Positions 15,666-25,205 of a stretch of DNA of 64,000 bases are shown piece by piece. The DNA comes from Marinilactibacillus sp042660675. Lineage in GTDB: Bacteria; Bacillota; Bacilli; Lactobacillales; Carnobacteriaceae_A. The position numbers were made by a program, and so were the translations under genes. Position 1 is the stretch's first letter, and each line of letters begins with the position of its first letter. The stretch covers positions 62,001 through 126,000 of the forward strand of contig NZ_JBHSUL010000034.1 of assembly GCF_042660675.1 (NCBI RefSeq). The letters run 5' to 3'. Below the pieces are notes generated by a model. It did not search any database. It was not told where the DNA came from and was given only the letters and a program-made list of their open reading frames with translations.

Positions 15666-16535
15666 CTATTTTTCGTCTAGAAGTTGGACGCCTATCCCGA
15701 TCAAACCTGGTCCTGTATGCACACCGAGTGCTGGACTAACCTGATCAAAAAAGATATGTTCATAATTTGGCAATCTTTTCTTAAGATCTTCTCGAATCGC
15801 TTTGGCTTCCTCTATTGCTGTCTCGCCACCATAAGCAACGCCTATATTGTACTTTTTAGAGTTTGCAACATAAGTTTCAACTAATTCGATTGTTTTGTTA
15901 ACAGACTTAGCTTTCCCTCGTACTTTAGCGATTGTAGTATAGATTCCATCTTCATTACAGGTAATGATTGGCTTAAGGTTCAATACACTTCCTAGTACTG
16001 ACTGAACCAATCCAATTCTCCCGCCTTTTTGAAGATACTCAAGCGTTGGAACATGGAAGTAAACTTTTGCTTTATTTGCACTTATTTGAAGGTTCTGTTT
16101 GATTTCTTCAAACGTTAACCCCTTCTCAACCTGGTGAGCAGCCTCAACAACGGATAAACCGGAGCCAATACCAATATTCTTAGTATCTAAAACAAACACG
16201 TCAAGACCTGTATAGTCTTTTGCAACTAATCTAACCATATTGTTGGTTCCACTAAGACCACTTGAAATCGTAATGGCTAGAAGTTTTTCATATCCTTCAG
16301 CTTTGATTTCATCGAAAATTCCTTTAATGATTTCTCCATCCGGAAGAGACGTTTTTGGAACTTCATTTTCCATTCGTTTATATACTTCTTCAGCTGAGAT
16401 GTTCACCTTATCAGTATATTCACCGTCTTTAAAGATAATCTTTAAGGGAATTACTTTAATATCATATTTCTCTATAATCTCCTCAGGAACATCTGCTCCG
16501 GAATCTGCCATAATAGCAATTTTTTCTTTATTCAT
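15666..16535 (-). CDS. DegV family fatty-acid-binding protein
   Basis: A 289-residue DegV/FakB-type protein: IAIMADSGADVPEEIIEKYDIKVIPL, then VPKTSLPDGEIIKGIFDE, and ISSGLSGTNNMVRLVAKDY with the conserved Ser residues that hold the fatty-acid carboxylate. The family delivers exogenous fatty acids to the kinase FakA, which is not in this window. AGGAGAA precedes the ATG. It lies 19 bases after a LapA-domain gene and ends in a terminator. Confidence 0.9.
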   Translation of the reverse strand: MNKEKIAIMADSGADVPEEIIEKYDIKVIPLKIIFKDGEYTDKVNISAEEVYKRMENEVPKTSLPDGEIIKGIFDEIKAEGYEKLLAITISSGLSGTNNMVRLVAKDYTGLDVFVLDTKNIGIGSGLSVVEAAHQVEKGLTFEEIKQNLQISANKAKVYFHVPTLEYLQKGGRIGLVQSVLGSVLNLKPIITCNEDGIYTTIAKVRGKAKSVNKTIELVETYVANSKKYNIGVAYGGETAIEEAKAIREDLKKRLPNYEHIFFDQVSPALGVHTGPGLIGIGVQLLDEK

Positions 16536-16554
16536 AGGGTTCTCCTATCTTATA

Positions 16555-16962
16555 TTATAAAGTTTCATCTTCTACAGATATAGGTCTTTCATTCGTCTTG
16601 CTTTTAGACTTTTCTGTTTGAAGCGCTTTTTCTTTAACTCTTATTTCTTGTTTAAGCTGATCAATTTCTTTATTATATCTATCTTCTAACTCATTTACTC
16701 TAGCATTTTCGTGTTCTTTTGCTTGAATAGAAGACTTTTCTGCTTCTTTACGTGTTTTAGATTCTTGGTAAATTTTAACAGTTGACAATAACGTTGCAAT
16801 AAGCGCTCCTAAAAGAAGAGCTCCTAAAATAACGATAATCAACGGCCATTCATATGATGCAAATCCAAAATTAATGGGTACTGGATCAACATTCAATACA
16901 GATAAAATCGCAACCAATAAAAATAAAATAAACGCACCAACAAAACTCCATTGTTTCTTCAT
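16555..16962 (-). CDS. LapA-domain (DUF1049) membrane protein
   Basis: A 135-residue protein with two membrane helices (about residues 7-24 and 38-63) separated by the conserved NVDPVPINFGFASYEWPLIIVILGALLLGALIA, followed by a charged coiled coil (about 68-125, NELEDRYNKEIDQLKQEIRVKEKAL). It resembles lipopolysaccharide-assembly LapA only in the membrane domain; Gram-positive relatives have no defined role. It is upstream of degV, probably in one transcript. Confidence 0.82.
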   Translation of the reverse strand: MKKQWSFVGAFILFLLVAILSVLNVDPVPINFGFASYEWPLIIVILGALLLGALIATLLSTVKIYQESKTRKEAEKSSIQAKEHENARVNELEDRYNKEIDQLKQEIRVKEKALQTEKSKSKTNERPISVEDETL

Positions 16963-17034
16963 TATTCTTATCCCCTTTTAACATATTCTAATTGAAGAAT
17001 AACATGTTAAGTATAATTTTTCATTTATAGTGAA

Positions 17035-17826
17035 TTATTTCATATCGAAATTATTCAAAATGATATAATCTCCCAGTCTAGGGAACATAGAATAAAATTT
17101 AGAAGCAATGTTCAAACTTAGTGGTAAAGTGACTTCTCTTTTATTTGTACCAATGATATTGATAGTTTTTTCAGCAACTTCTTGGCTTGTAAGTACAAAA
17201 GCCTGAATTTTTTCAAGATAACTCCCTGATGGATCAAATTCATCAAAAAATGCAGTGTCTACTGGACCCGGATTGATTGTTGTTACCTTGATATTCAGTG
17301 GAGCCAGTTCAAGCCTCAATGCGTTACTAAATCCAATTACAGCAAATTTAGTAGCAGAGTAGACGGCAGACTTGGGTGTTGCTATTTTACCTGCAATAGA
17401 GGCAACATTAATAATATGTCCGCTTTGTTTTTCAGCCATTTGCAAAGCCGCTAGTTGAGTTAAGTACATAACGCCCAGAACATTTACTCTGAACATATTT
17501 TCTGCTTTATTTAAGTCATATTTAATGAATTCTTCTGTATGACCAAAACCAGCATTGTTGATTAGTACGTCTATAATACCAACTTCTGTTTTAACTTTAT
17601 TCATTGTTTCTTCAATTGCATCAGGATTGGACACATCTAGAGGATAAATATACACATCAGAAGTCGTCGTACTTAGGCAACGATTTTTGACTTCTTCAAG
17701 TTTATCTTCTCGTCTTGCACATAAAATTAAGGTTGCACCTTTACTAGCAGCAGCATATGCCATCTCTTCACCAATTCCTGATGAAGCACCAGTAATTAAA
17801 ACGACTTTATCTTTAAGTTCCATCAT
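17035..17826 (-). CDS. Short-chain dehydrogenase/reductase (YqjQ-like)
   Basis: A 263-residue NAD(P)-dependent SDR: the nucleotide motif VVLITGASSGIGEEMA, then NNAGFG, and the catalytic Ser and YxxxK in NVASIAGKIATPKSAVYSATKFAV. The start overlaps the rnz stop (ATGA), so the two are translationally coupled; B. subtilis yqjQ also lies close to rnz. A second ATG follows immediately. The substrate is unknown. Confidence 0.9.
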   Translation of the reverse strand: MMELKDKVVLITGASSGIGEEMAYAAASKGATLILCARREDKLEEVKNRCLSTTTSDVYIYPLDVSNPDAIEETMNKVKTEVGIIDVLINNAGFGHTEEFIKYDLNKAENMFRVNVLGVMYLTQLAALQMAEKQSGHIINVASIAGKIATPKSAVYSATKFAVIGFSNALRLELAPLNIKVTTINPGPVDTAFFDEFDPSGSYLEKIQAFVLTSQEVAEKTINIIGTNKREVTLPLSLNIASKFYSMFPRLGDYIILNNFDMK

Positions 17827-18770
17827 TTAAGTTCGTCTCCTTCTCTTTCAAGTGGGATAGAGATTTCTTTAAGATCTTGCATAACATAAGTTTCTGGAAA
17901 AATATTCTGTGCTTCTTTTTGCAATTCATAAACGTCATTGCTCAAATAACGAGCACTAATATGCGTCAATAAGAGTTTTTTTGCATTTGCTTGTTTAGCG
18001 GTCTCGGCAGCCTGGACATTCGTTGAGTGATTGTAACTTGTTGCCAGTTTAACGTCTTTATGCGTGAATGTGCTCTCATGAACGAGCACATCTGCATTTT
18101 CTGCCAACTCGATACTCGCATTTGTTCTCACTGTGTCTCCAAGAATTGTAACCACTCTTCCTGTTTGGGAAGGGCCTACAAAATCTTTTCCATCAATAGT
18201 CGTACCATCTTCAAGTATAACTGTTTCGCCATTTTTAAGTTTACCAAACATAGGACCAAAAGGTACACCAGCAGCTTTTAATGCATCCGCTTGTAATGTA
18301 CCTTCATGATCAGATTCTTCAATCCTAAATCCATAAGAAGGAATACCATGTTTGAGCTTTCTAACTGTTACTTTAAATTGTGTATCTTGAAATATGCATT
18401 CATTATCGCTAAATTCAACGAATTTTATTGGATATTTTATATGAGTAGCTGAAAATCTCAGACTGGATAGAACATACTGCTTAATGCCAACCGGACCATA
18501 TATCGTTAGTGGTGTTTCTCCACCTTGAAAAGCTCTACTACTTAGCAAACCAGGGAGACCAAAGATATGGTCTCCATGCATATGCGTAATAAATATTTTC
18601 TCGATTTTTCTAGGTTTTAAAGTAGTATGCAGAATCTGGTGCTGAGTAGCTTCTCCACAGTCAAACATCCAAATACTGTTTCTTTCTTCAAGCAACTTCA
18701 ATGCGATACTTGAAACATTTCTGTGTTTAGCCGGAACACCGGACCCAGTTCCTAAAAATAATAAATCCAT
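17823..18770 (-). CDS. rnz: Ribonuclease Z
   Basis: Endonuclease that removes tRNA 3' trailers. The 315-residue metallo-beta-lactamase-fold protein has LFLGTGSGVPAKHRNVSS, the zinc motif FITHMHGDHIFGLPGLLSSRAFQG, and C-terminal HESTF and LLLTHISARY. AGGGGA precedes the ATG. It follows obg by 36 bases and overlaps the next gene. tRNA-Arg in this window lacks encoded CCA, so it is a likely kind of substrate. Confidence 0.95.
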   Translation of the reverse strand: MDLLFLGTGSGVPAKHRNVSSIALKLLEERNSIWMFDCGEATQHQILHTTLKPRKIEKIFITHMHGDHIFGLPGLLSSRAFQGGETPLTIYGPVGIKQYVLSSLRFSATHIKYPIKFVEFSDNECIFQDTQFKVTVRKLKHGIPSYGFRIEESDHEGTLQADALKAAGVPFGPMFGKLKNGETVILEDGTTIDGKDFVGPSQTGRVVTILGDTVRTNASIELAENADVLVHESTFTHKDVKLATSYNHSTNVQAAETAKQANAKKLLLTHISARYLSNDVYELQKEAQNIFPETYVMQDLKEISIPLEREGDELK

Positions 18771-18806
18771 AACTGTCCCCTAATTCTAATTCAAACTTGA
18801 TGATTT

Positions 18807-20108
18807 TTATTCGACGAATTCAAATTCAAAGTTATCAATTCGTACGATATCGCCATTCTTAGCACCTTTTGATCTAAGTGCTTCATCTATACCCATTCCA
18901 CGAATCTGACGAGCAAATCTCATGATTGATTCATCGTGGGCAAAGTTCGTCATTTTATATAGTTTTTCAAGTTTTTCTCCTGAAAGTACCCAAGTTCCAT
19001 CAGGTTCTCTCATGATATTGAAGTGATCAACTGAAGGAGTGTGCTTGTACAATACTCTTTCTTCTTGTTCAGTTTCTTCATCATAAAGTGGGAATTCAGG
19101 TGTCGTTTCAAGTAATTCAGCAGTTCTAGATAATACAGCAGTTAATCCACGTTTAGATAAAGCTGAGACTTCAAAGAGTTCGTATGACCCTTCAAGTTCA
19201 TCTAATTTTTCTTTGAAAATACGAAGATTTTCAGCAGAATCTGGCATGTCCATTTTATTGGCAATAATAATCTGCGGTCTTTCTCTTAGTTTAAGATCAT
19301 ACTCTTCTAATTCATTGTTGATTGTAATATAGTCGTCAATTGGAACTCTTCCTTCGATTCCGCTCATATCGACCACATGAAGGAGTACTCTTGTACGCTC
19401 AATGTGTCTAAGGAACTCAATACCTAGACCTACACCTTGAGAAGCACCCTCAATCAATCCAGGCATATCTGCCAGTACGAAACTTTGACCTTCATCCGTC
19501 TCTACCATACCAAGATTTGGTACGATTGTTGTAAAGTGGTAAGCACCAATTTTTGGTCTAGCTGCCGAAACAACAGAAAGCAAAGTAGATTTACCAACAG
19601 ATGGGAAACCAATCAAACCTACATCAGCAAGAACTTTTAATTCAAGCTCAATTTCTTTTTCTTCACCAGGCTCACCATTTTCAGCAATCTCCGGTGCCGG
19701 ATTTCGAGGTGTTGCAAAGCGAATATTCCCACGTCCACCACGTCCACCTTTTGCAATAACAGCTTCTTGGCCATGATTGACTAAGTCAGCATACATCTGT
19801 CCGGTTTCTGCATCTTTTACAATCGTACCAGGTGGTACTTTTACATAAAGATCCTGAGCTCCGCGGCCATGCTTACTTTTGGACATTCCATTATCCCCGT
19901 TTTTAGCCTTGAAGTGTCGATTGTACCTGAAATCCATTAAAGTTCTAAGGCCTTCATCCACCACAAAGATAATGTTTCCTCCGATACCACCGTCTCCACC
20001 AGCCGGTCCACCATCTGGTACATACTTTTCACGTCTAAAAGCAACCATGCCGTCTCCGCCATTACCTGCCTTAACATTTACTTTTACTTGATCTAAAAAC
20101 ATTGACAT
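18807..20108 (-). CDS. obg: GTPase Obg (CgtA)
   Basis: Essential GTPase in 50S assembly and stress signalling. The 433 residues show the glycine-rich Obg fold (VNVKAGNGGDGMVAFRREKYVPDGGPAGGDGG), the G domain with GFPSVGKSTLL, DMPGL and NKMD, and a C-terminal OCT domain ending EFEFVE. The ATG at 20108 lies seven bases from AAGGA; the second ATG (MFLDQVKV) aligns with other Obg starts and is possible. Confidence 0.96.
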   Translation of the reverse strand: MSMFLDQVKVNVKAGNGGDGMVAFRREKYVPDGGPAGGDGGIGGNIIFVVDEGLRTLMDFRYNRHFKAKNGDNGMSKSKHGRGAQDLYVKVPPGTIVKDAETGQMYADLVNHGQEAVIAKGGRGGRGNIRFATPRNPAPEIAENGEPGEEKEIELELKVLADVGLIGFPSVGKSTLLSVVSAARPKIGAYHFTTIVPNLGMVETDEGQSFVLADMPGLIEGASQGVGLGIEFLRHIERTRVLLHVVDMSGIEGRVPIDDYITINNELEEYDLKLRERPQIIIANKMDMPDSAENLRIFKEKLDELEGSYELFEVSALSKRGLTAVLSRTAELLETTPEFPLYDEETEQEERVLYKHTPSVDHFNIMREPDGTWVLSGEKLEKLYKMTNFAHDESIMRFARQIRGMGIDEALRSKGAKNGDIVRIDNFEFEFVE

Positions 20109-20199
20109 CTATAAATCCTTCTCTCCTGTGCAGTACTCTTGTTTTTCATTTTACACTATTACATCTTATAATACTAATTATCTTAAATGAGGGCATAAT

Positions 20200-20222
20200 A
20201 AAAGCGGGACAAGCCCGCTTCT
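20200..20222 (-). terminator. Terminator after the HemA-like gene
   Basis: Minus strand stem AAGCGGG / CCCGCTT with a 5-base loop, then TTATTATG. It separates this operon from obg. Confidence 0.75.
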
Positions 20223-20274
20223 CTTTGTATTCAATTCAATCCATTAGAAGCACCAGTCAGCCTTCAACTAACGG

Positions 20275-21432
20275 TTAAGCTTTTGATGGCCTGGATATTG
20301 AGTCAAAGGATCCCTCTGAACCAACTGCTAAGTTGAAATAAGCTCGATTCGGGTCCTGATTCAAAGACAATTCAGTCATTTGTTGGTACTCTTCCATGAA
20401 ACGTTCAGTTACTTGCATCATATTTTCTTCGAAAAAGAGTTCTGCATTCGCAACCTCTTCATCTGAAAAATCATTATTATGATACATACTAGGTGCTTCA
20501 TAATGCACAAGAGAACCTAATAAGTTAAAGGTTTCCTGTTTTTCCTCTGAGAAATCTACTACAACCTGTTTTTTCTCAGTTTGCCGTATATTTTCAATAC
20601 GCATCATAAGTTCTTCAGATAGAAGTTCACTATCAAATGAAGAAGCAACAATGATACCATCCGCATTACAGAACCTAAATCCGACAGAAGTTAAATCTGC
20701 AGCATGTAATCGGGTCTGTCTTTCTTCTAAATTTATTAAGTGAACCCAGTCTTTTAGCGTGGAGATCATTTTTTGACTGATTTCTGCATCCTGATGGATC
20801 ACCGTAATCGATTCTACATTCAACTCCAGTAGTAACTTAGCTAAATGAATCGTATCGTAATCTGTTCCAAACAGCACAAATTTTTGTTCTGAAAGTGAAT
20901 CCAATTTATCTTTAAGTATCTCAATTGTTTTAGAAGGTTCTGTCAGATAGAGAGGACGCATGGCTTCAGATATACGCATTTTTTTAGAAAAATCAATAGC
21001 TTTTTGGAATAGTTTTCTAAGGACATTGCCTAGAACATTTTTCTCTTCAGCTGATTTCATAGCGGCTTCAGCATATTTTAGCGTCGCGAGAGAACCTTTA
21101 GCTTTAGTCTCCATTCCACTTAAAGTTGATAATAAATGGTTGATCACATCTTTATTGAATTTACTATAAGTTTCTAAAATGATTTCTTTTAAAGGCTTAC
21201 CCGTGTGTTTAGACAGATATCTTAAAAGATCACCATGCTTGAAACTCTTTTCGTCAACATTCAAATAGTACTCGCTACGTACCTCTGAAGATATAATACA
21301 CACTTCCTGTACTCCTGGAAATGCGCTAATATCTTCTAGATGCGTCATCTTTTCTTGCTCACTAAGTTTATATCGATCGATATCATCAATAGATACGGTA
21401 TCTTGATTTACACCATACATTAATAGTTTCAA
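20275..21432 (-). CDS. HemA (glutamyl-tRNA reductase)-like protein lacking catalytic residues
   Basis: A 385-residue protein colinear with glutamyl-tRNA reductase. The start MKLLMYGVNQDTVSIDDIDRY parallels HemA; CIISSEVRSEYY aligns with the active-site VSTCNRTEIY, so catalytic Cys50 is Glu50 while Arg52 and Glu54 remain. His99 is kept in INHLLSTLSGMETKAKG, but the GEtQILGQ motif is lost. The dinucleotide motif GxGxxG reads FGTDYDT (188-194). The C-terminal part is divergent. The TTG start overlaps the engB stop and matches the HemA N-terminus. B. subtilis hemA also follows engB. It is probably inactive in haem synthesis; its function is unknown. Confidence 0.75.
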   Translation of the reverse strand: MKLLMYGVNQDTVSIDDIDRYKLSEQEKMTHLEDISAFPGVQEVCIISSEVRSEYYLNVDEKSFKHGDLLRYLSKHTGKPLKEIILETYSKFNKDVINHLLSTLSGMETKAKGSLATLKYAEAAMKSAEEKNVLGNVLRKLFQKAIDFSKKMRISEAMRPLYLTEPSKTIEILKDKLDSLSEQKFVLFGTDYDTIHLAKLLLELNVESITVIHQDAEISQKMISTLKDWVHLINLEERQTRLHAADLTSVGFRFCNADGIIVASSFDSELLSEELMMRIENIRQTEKKQVVVDFSEEKQETFNLLGSLVHYEAPSMYHNNDFSDEEVANAELFFEENMMQVTERFMEEYQQMTELSLNQDPNRAYFNLAVGSEGSFDSISRPSKA

Positions 21433-22034
21433 TTATGATCATTCCTTGTACTAGCAAGTATTTCATTCCAGACTTCTTCTCTTCCTTCCCGTGTTTCGGA
21501 AGAAAACATGATGACTTTATCTTCAGTAGCTAATTGAAGAGTCTGAACAACTTGGTTGATGTGTTTATTTCGTCTTGATTTCTTGATTTTGTCTGCCTTA
21601 GTCGCTACAACTAATACAGGTAAATCATAGTACTTCAAAAAATCATACATTTGAATATCAAGTTCTGTTGGATGATGTCTTAAGTCAACAAGCAGAATGC
21701 TTAAAGTCAGTTCTTCTCTGCTTGAGAAATAAATATTCATCATGTCTCCCCATTTTTTTTGTTCCGCATTCGAGACTTTTGCATAACCGTATCCCGGAAC
21801 GTCTACAAAAAACAATGAGTTTTCTATATTAAAGTAATTTAAAGTTCTCGTTTTTCCTGGTTTACCAGATGTTCTCGCTAATTTTTTTCGATTTACCATT
21901 GTATTGATAAAAGAAGATTTACCTACGTTAGATCGTCCAGCTAATGCAATTTCTGGAAGTCCATCATCAGGATACTGGCTTGGAGAAACTGCACTTATAA
22001 CGATTTCTGCATAATGAATTTTGTCTGTATTCAT
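21429..22034 (-). CDS. engB: Ribosome biogenesis GTPase YihA/YsxC (EngB)
   Basis: GTPase needed for 50S subunit assembly. The 201-residue protein has EIALAGRSNVGKSSFINTMVNRK (G1), GKTRTLNYF (switch I), FVDVPGYGYAKV (G3) and VVATKADK (G4). AGGAGAAAAATAA precedes the ATG. It is downstream of clpX (in Bacillus lonB and lonA lie between; they are missing here) and is coupled to the HemA-like gene by a one-base-shifted stop/start overlap. Confidence 0.95.
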   Translation of the reverse strand: MNTDKIHYAEIVISAVSPSQYPDDGLPEIALAGRSNVGKSSFINTMVNRKKLARTSGKPGKTRTLNYFNIENSLFFVDVPGYGYAKVSNAEQKKWGDMMNIYFSSREELTLSILLVDLRHHPTELDIQMYDFLKYYDLPVLVVATKADKIKKSRRNKHINQVVQTLQLATEDKVIMFSSETREGREEVWNEILASTRNDHN

Positions 22035-22183
22035 TTATTTTTCTCCTAAATATTATTTATTTCGATTGATATAGTCCTGTATAAGTATATCATAATCAAA
22101 AATTTTTTAAAGAACTTATTTAAAGAGTGTGTCATACATCTATCTTATGTTACAAACGTGTGACAAAGATAGAACTGTTAATG

Positions 22184-22216
22184 TAAAAAAAGATGTCCCT
22201 AATAAGAGACATCTTT
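22184..22216 (-). terminator. Terminator of clpX
   Basis: Minus strand stem AAAGATGTC / GACATCTTT with a 10-base loop, followed by a run of T. Confidence 0.85.
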
Positions 22217-22227
22217 CCTAAACATTT

Positions 22228-23484
22228 TTAAACAGTAACCAGTTCTCCATCGTGATTGTAATAGACGGGACTGCCCGTTCCAATGACTACTTCTGGCGTA
22301 ATGATTACTTTTTGAATATCCTCTCGGCTTGGTACTTCAAACATGATTTCCATCATGATACTTTCAATGATCGAGCGAAGACCCCTAGCACCTGTATCTC
22401 GTTCTATCGCTTTCTTACCAATCTCTTTTAATGCTTGGTCATCAAACTCTAACTCCACATTATCAAGTTGCATCAATTTCATGTATTGCTTAACTAATGC
22501 ACTCTTAGGTTTGGTCAGAATTTCGACTAGATCTTCTTCCGTCAATTTCTCAAGAACAGCAGTAATTGGAAGACGACCGATAAACTCTGGTATTAAACCA
22601 TATTTTAGTAGGTCTTCTGGAATGATTTGTTGCATCATACTAGCATTTTCATCGAATCCTTTGCGAGTATTGGAAGCACCAAATCCAATCACTTTATCTC
22701 CAAGACGATTTTTGACCATCGTTTCAATTCCGTCAAAAGCGCCACCAACGATAAAGAGAATATTTGTTGTATCGATTTGAATCAGTTCTTGATGAGGATG
22801 TTTACGTCCACCTTGAGGAGGAACGCTTGCAGTAGTTCCTTCTAAAATTTTCAGCAAGGCTTGTTGAACACCTTCACCACTTACATCTCGAGTAATCGAA
22901 ACATTTTCAGATTTTCTGGCAATTTTATCAATCTCATCTACGTAGATAATACCATACTGTGCACGTTCAACATCATAGTCAGCAGATTGAAGCAGCTTTA
23001 ACAGGATGTTCTCTACATCTTCACCAACATAACCAGCTTCTGTTAAGTTCGTAGCATCTGCAATAGCAAATGGTACATTCAAGATACGAGCTAGTGTTTG
23101 AGCAAGATAAGTTTTACCGGACCCTGTAGGACCAATCAAACAGATATTACTTTTTTGCAATTCAACATCATCTTCTTGATTTGATAAGTTATTAACGCGT
23201 TTGTAATGATTATATACAGCAACAGACAAAGCTTTTTTAGCGGCATCTTGGCCAATAATATAATCATTTAGAATTGCTTTAATTTCTTGAGGTTTAGGAA
23301 CCTCAGTATCTTCAGTGTAAACTTGTTTATTAAATTCTTCATCCATAATCTCTTTACAAAGATCTATACATTCGTTGCAAATGTATACTCCTGGACCTGC
23401 AACAATCTTCTTAACTTGGTCTTGTGATTTACCACAAAATGAACAAGAGATATTTCCAGATTGTTCTTCATCATTATCAAACAT
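22228..23484 (-). CDS. clpX: ATP-dependent Clp protease ATP-binding subunit ClpX
   Basis: Unfoldase that feeds substrates to ClpP. The N-terminal zinc finger has CSFC...CNEC (residues about 14-39); the AAA+ domain has GPTGSGKTYLAQTLA (Walker A), IIYVDEIDKIA (Walker B), the pore loop GYVGED and sensor RDTGARGLRS. 418 residues is the standard length. GAGGTGA precedes the ATG. It lies between tig and engB, the conserved order. Confidence 0.97.
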   Translation of the reverse strand: MFDNDEEQSGNISCSFCGKSQDQVKKIVAGPGVYICNECIDLCKEIMDEEFNKQVYTEDTEVPKPQEIKAILNDYIIGQDAAKKALSVAVYNHYKRVNNLSNQEDDVELQKSNICLIGPTGSGKTYLAQTLARILNVPFAIADATNLTEAGYVGEDVENILLKLLQSADYDVERAQYGIIYVDEIDKIARKSENVSITRDVSGEGVQQALLKILEGTTASVPPQGGRKHPHQELIQIDTTNILFIVGGAFDGIETMVKNRLGDKVIGFGASNTRKGFDENASMMQQIIPEDLLKYGLIPEFIGRLPITAVLEKLTEEDLVEILTKPKSALVKQYMKLMQLDNVELEFDDQALKEIGKKAIERDTGARGLRSIIESIMMEIMFEVPSREDIQKVIITPEVVIGTGSPVYYNHDGELVTV

Positions 23485-23591
23485 GGCAGGTTCACCTCAA
23501 TTCTTCAAAATCTTCTCACTTTTCATATAGTAACATAGAACATGTGTGCTTGCCAATACTGTGACTCTATATAAAGACTACTTTTATTATG

Positions 23592-23625
23592 AAAAATGGG
23601 AATGCTGCAATAGCATTCCCTTTTC
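23592..23625 (-). terminator. Terminator of tig
   Basis: Stem GGGAATGCT / AGCATTCCC (perfect, 5-base loop) with T-rich flank on the minus strand; the plus-strand side is also T-rich. Confidence 0.82.
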
Positions 23626-23694
23626 ATATAATTACAATCAGTTGACTCATTTAAGAGAAACTTGTCGTAAGATCAACTAATCTAATTTTGTTGA

Positions 23695-25002
23695 TTATTC
23701 AGCTGAGTCTTCAGTTGGCTCTAAAGTTTCTTTCGCAGAAGAAGTAATCAAATCGATTGCTTTTTTAAGTGAAATATCTCTAGTTAATAAGTCTGGAGAC
23801 AGTACGCTACGTACTTGTTCTTCAGGCATGTTGTACTGACCAGCTAAATCTTTGATTTCTTTTTCAATATCAGCTTCATCAGCTTCTAATTTCTCAGCTT
23901 CAACAATTGCTTCTAAAACAAGGTTTGTACGAACGTTAAATTCTGCTTCGCCTTCAAATTGCTTGTGAAGATCAGACTCAGTTGAATTTGTCATTTCATA
24001 GTACATTTCAGGAGAAATACCTTGTTGTTGTAGATTGTTCAAGAACATGTCCATTTGACGGTGTACTTCGTCATGAGCCATTTCGTGAGGAATCTCTTCA
24101 ATTTTAGCATTTTCAACTGCTTTACGGATAGCTTCGTCATCACGAGCGTCGTTAGCAGAATTTGTGCGGCCTTCTTCTAAGTTTTTACGAATTTTAGCTT
24201 TAAGTTCATCTAAAGTTTCAACTTCTTCGTCAGCATCTTTAGCAAACTCATCATCTAGTTCTGGAAGTTCTTTGGACTTAACTTCGTGAACTTTAACTTT
24301 GAATACAGCTTCTTCACCAGCTAGGTCTTCTGCTTGATATTCTTCAGGGAAAGTAACCGTTACGTCTTTTTCTTCTCCAGCTTTAACGCCTACAAGTTGT
24401 TCTTCGAATCCTGGAATGAATGAGTTTGAACCTAATTCTAATGAATGGTTTTCTCCTTTTCCACCATCAAAAGCAGTATCTCCCTTGAATCCTTCAAAGT
24501 CGATTACAACAGTATCGCCATTTTCAGCAGCAGCATCTTTAACTGTTAATTCCGCTAAGTTTTCGCGACGAGTTTCAAGATTTTTTTCAACTGCTTCGTC
24601 AGTAACTTCACGGTCTTGTTTTGTTACTTCTAATTCTTTATATTGTCCAAGCTCTACTTCTGGTTTCAAAGTAACTTCTGCTACTAATTTCCAGTCTTGA
24701 CCTTTTTCAACTGATTCAATATCAATGTTTGGTTGAGCTACTGGATCGATTCCAGCTTCTTCAACTGCTTTAGAGTAAGCATCTGGTAATAAGTCGTTCA
24801 ATGTATCTTCATACAATGCAGCTTCTCCGTACATTTGGTTGAACATTTTACGTGGAACGCGGCCTTTACGGAATCCTGGAACATTAAGAGTCTTCTGAAC
24901 TTTCTTGAATGTTTGATCCAATCCATTTTTCACTGTTTCTTGATCAATTGAAAATGTTAAACGTCCAGATGTAGCACCTGTTTTTTCAAAATTAGTTGCC
25001 AT
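23695..25002 (-). CDS. tig: Trigger factor (ribosome-associated chaperone)
   Basis: Co-translational chaperone and prolyl isomerase. The ribosome-binding domain has the signature PGFRKGRVPRKMF (residues about 43-55); the FKBP-type domain has ENGDTVVIDFEGFKGDTAFDGG and HSLELGSNSFIPGFEEQLVG; a helical C-terminal domain follows. The 435 residues end in an acidic tail. The ribosome site is CGGAGGG. A promoter at 25162-25190 leaves a leader of about 150 bases. Confidence 0.97.
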   Translation of the reverse strand: MATNFEKTGATSGRLTFSIDQETVKNGLDQTFKKVQKTLNVPGFRKGRVPRKMFNQMYGEAALYEDTLNDLLPDAYSKAVEEAGIDPVAQPNIDIESVEKGQDWKLVAEVTLKPEVELGQYKELEVTKQDREVTDEAVEKNLETRRENLAELTVKDAAAENGDTVVIDFEGFKGDTAFDGGKGENHSLELGSNSFIPGFEEQLVGVKAGEEKDVTVTFPEEYQAEDLAGEEAVFKVKVHEVKSKELPELDDEFAKDADEEVETLDELKAKIRKNLEEGRTNSANDARDDEAIRKAVENAKIEEIPHEMAHDEVHRQMDMFLNNLQQQGISPEMYYEMTNSTESDLHKQFEGEAEFNVRTNLVLEAIVEAEKLEADEADIEKEIKDLAGQYNMPEEQVRSVLSPDLLTRDISLKKAIDLITSSAKETLEPTEDSAE

Positions 25003-25161
25003 AACTATTTTACCCTCCGAAATTCTTTTTTATTATCTGTAATTAAGTGAGACACTTGTCAAATTCAATAAAATTTAACCTATTCTCTCCAAGATCGATA
25101 TGAAATCAAGCTCGAATTTTTTTGACATCTTATTCACTTAGCATATTACGCATACTAGGTT

Positions 25162-25190
25162 ATCATACAATAGTTTAGACTAAAAGTAAA
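25162..25190 (-). promoter_or_regulatory. Possible sigma-A promoter of tig
   Basis: Minus strand: -35 TTTACT (25185-25190), 17-bp spacer, -10 TATGAT (25162-25167). I saw no terminator between the TPR gene and tig. Confidence 0.45.
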
Positions 25191-25205
25191 TACAAACCGC
25201 ACAAA

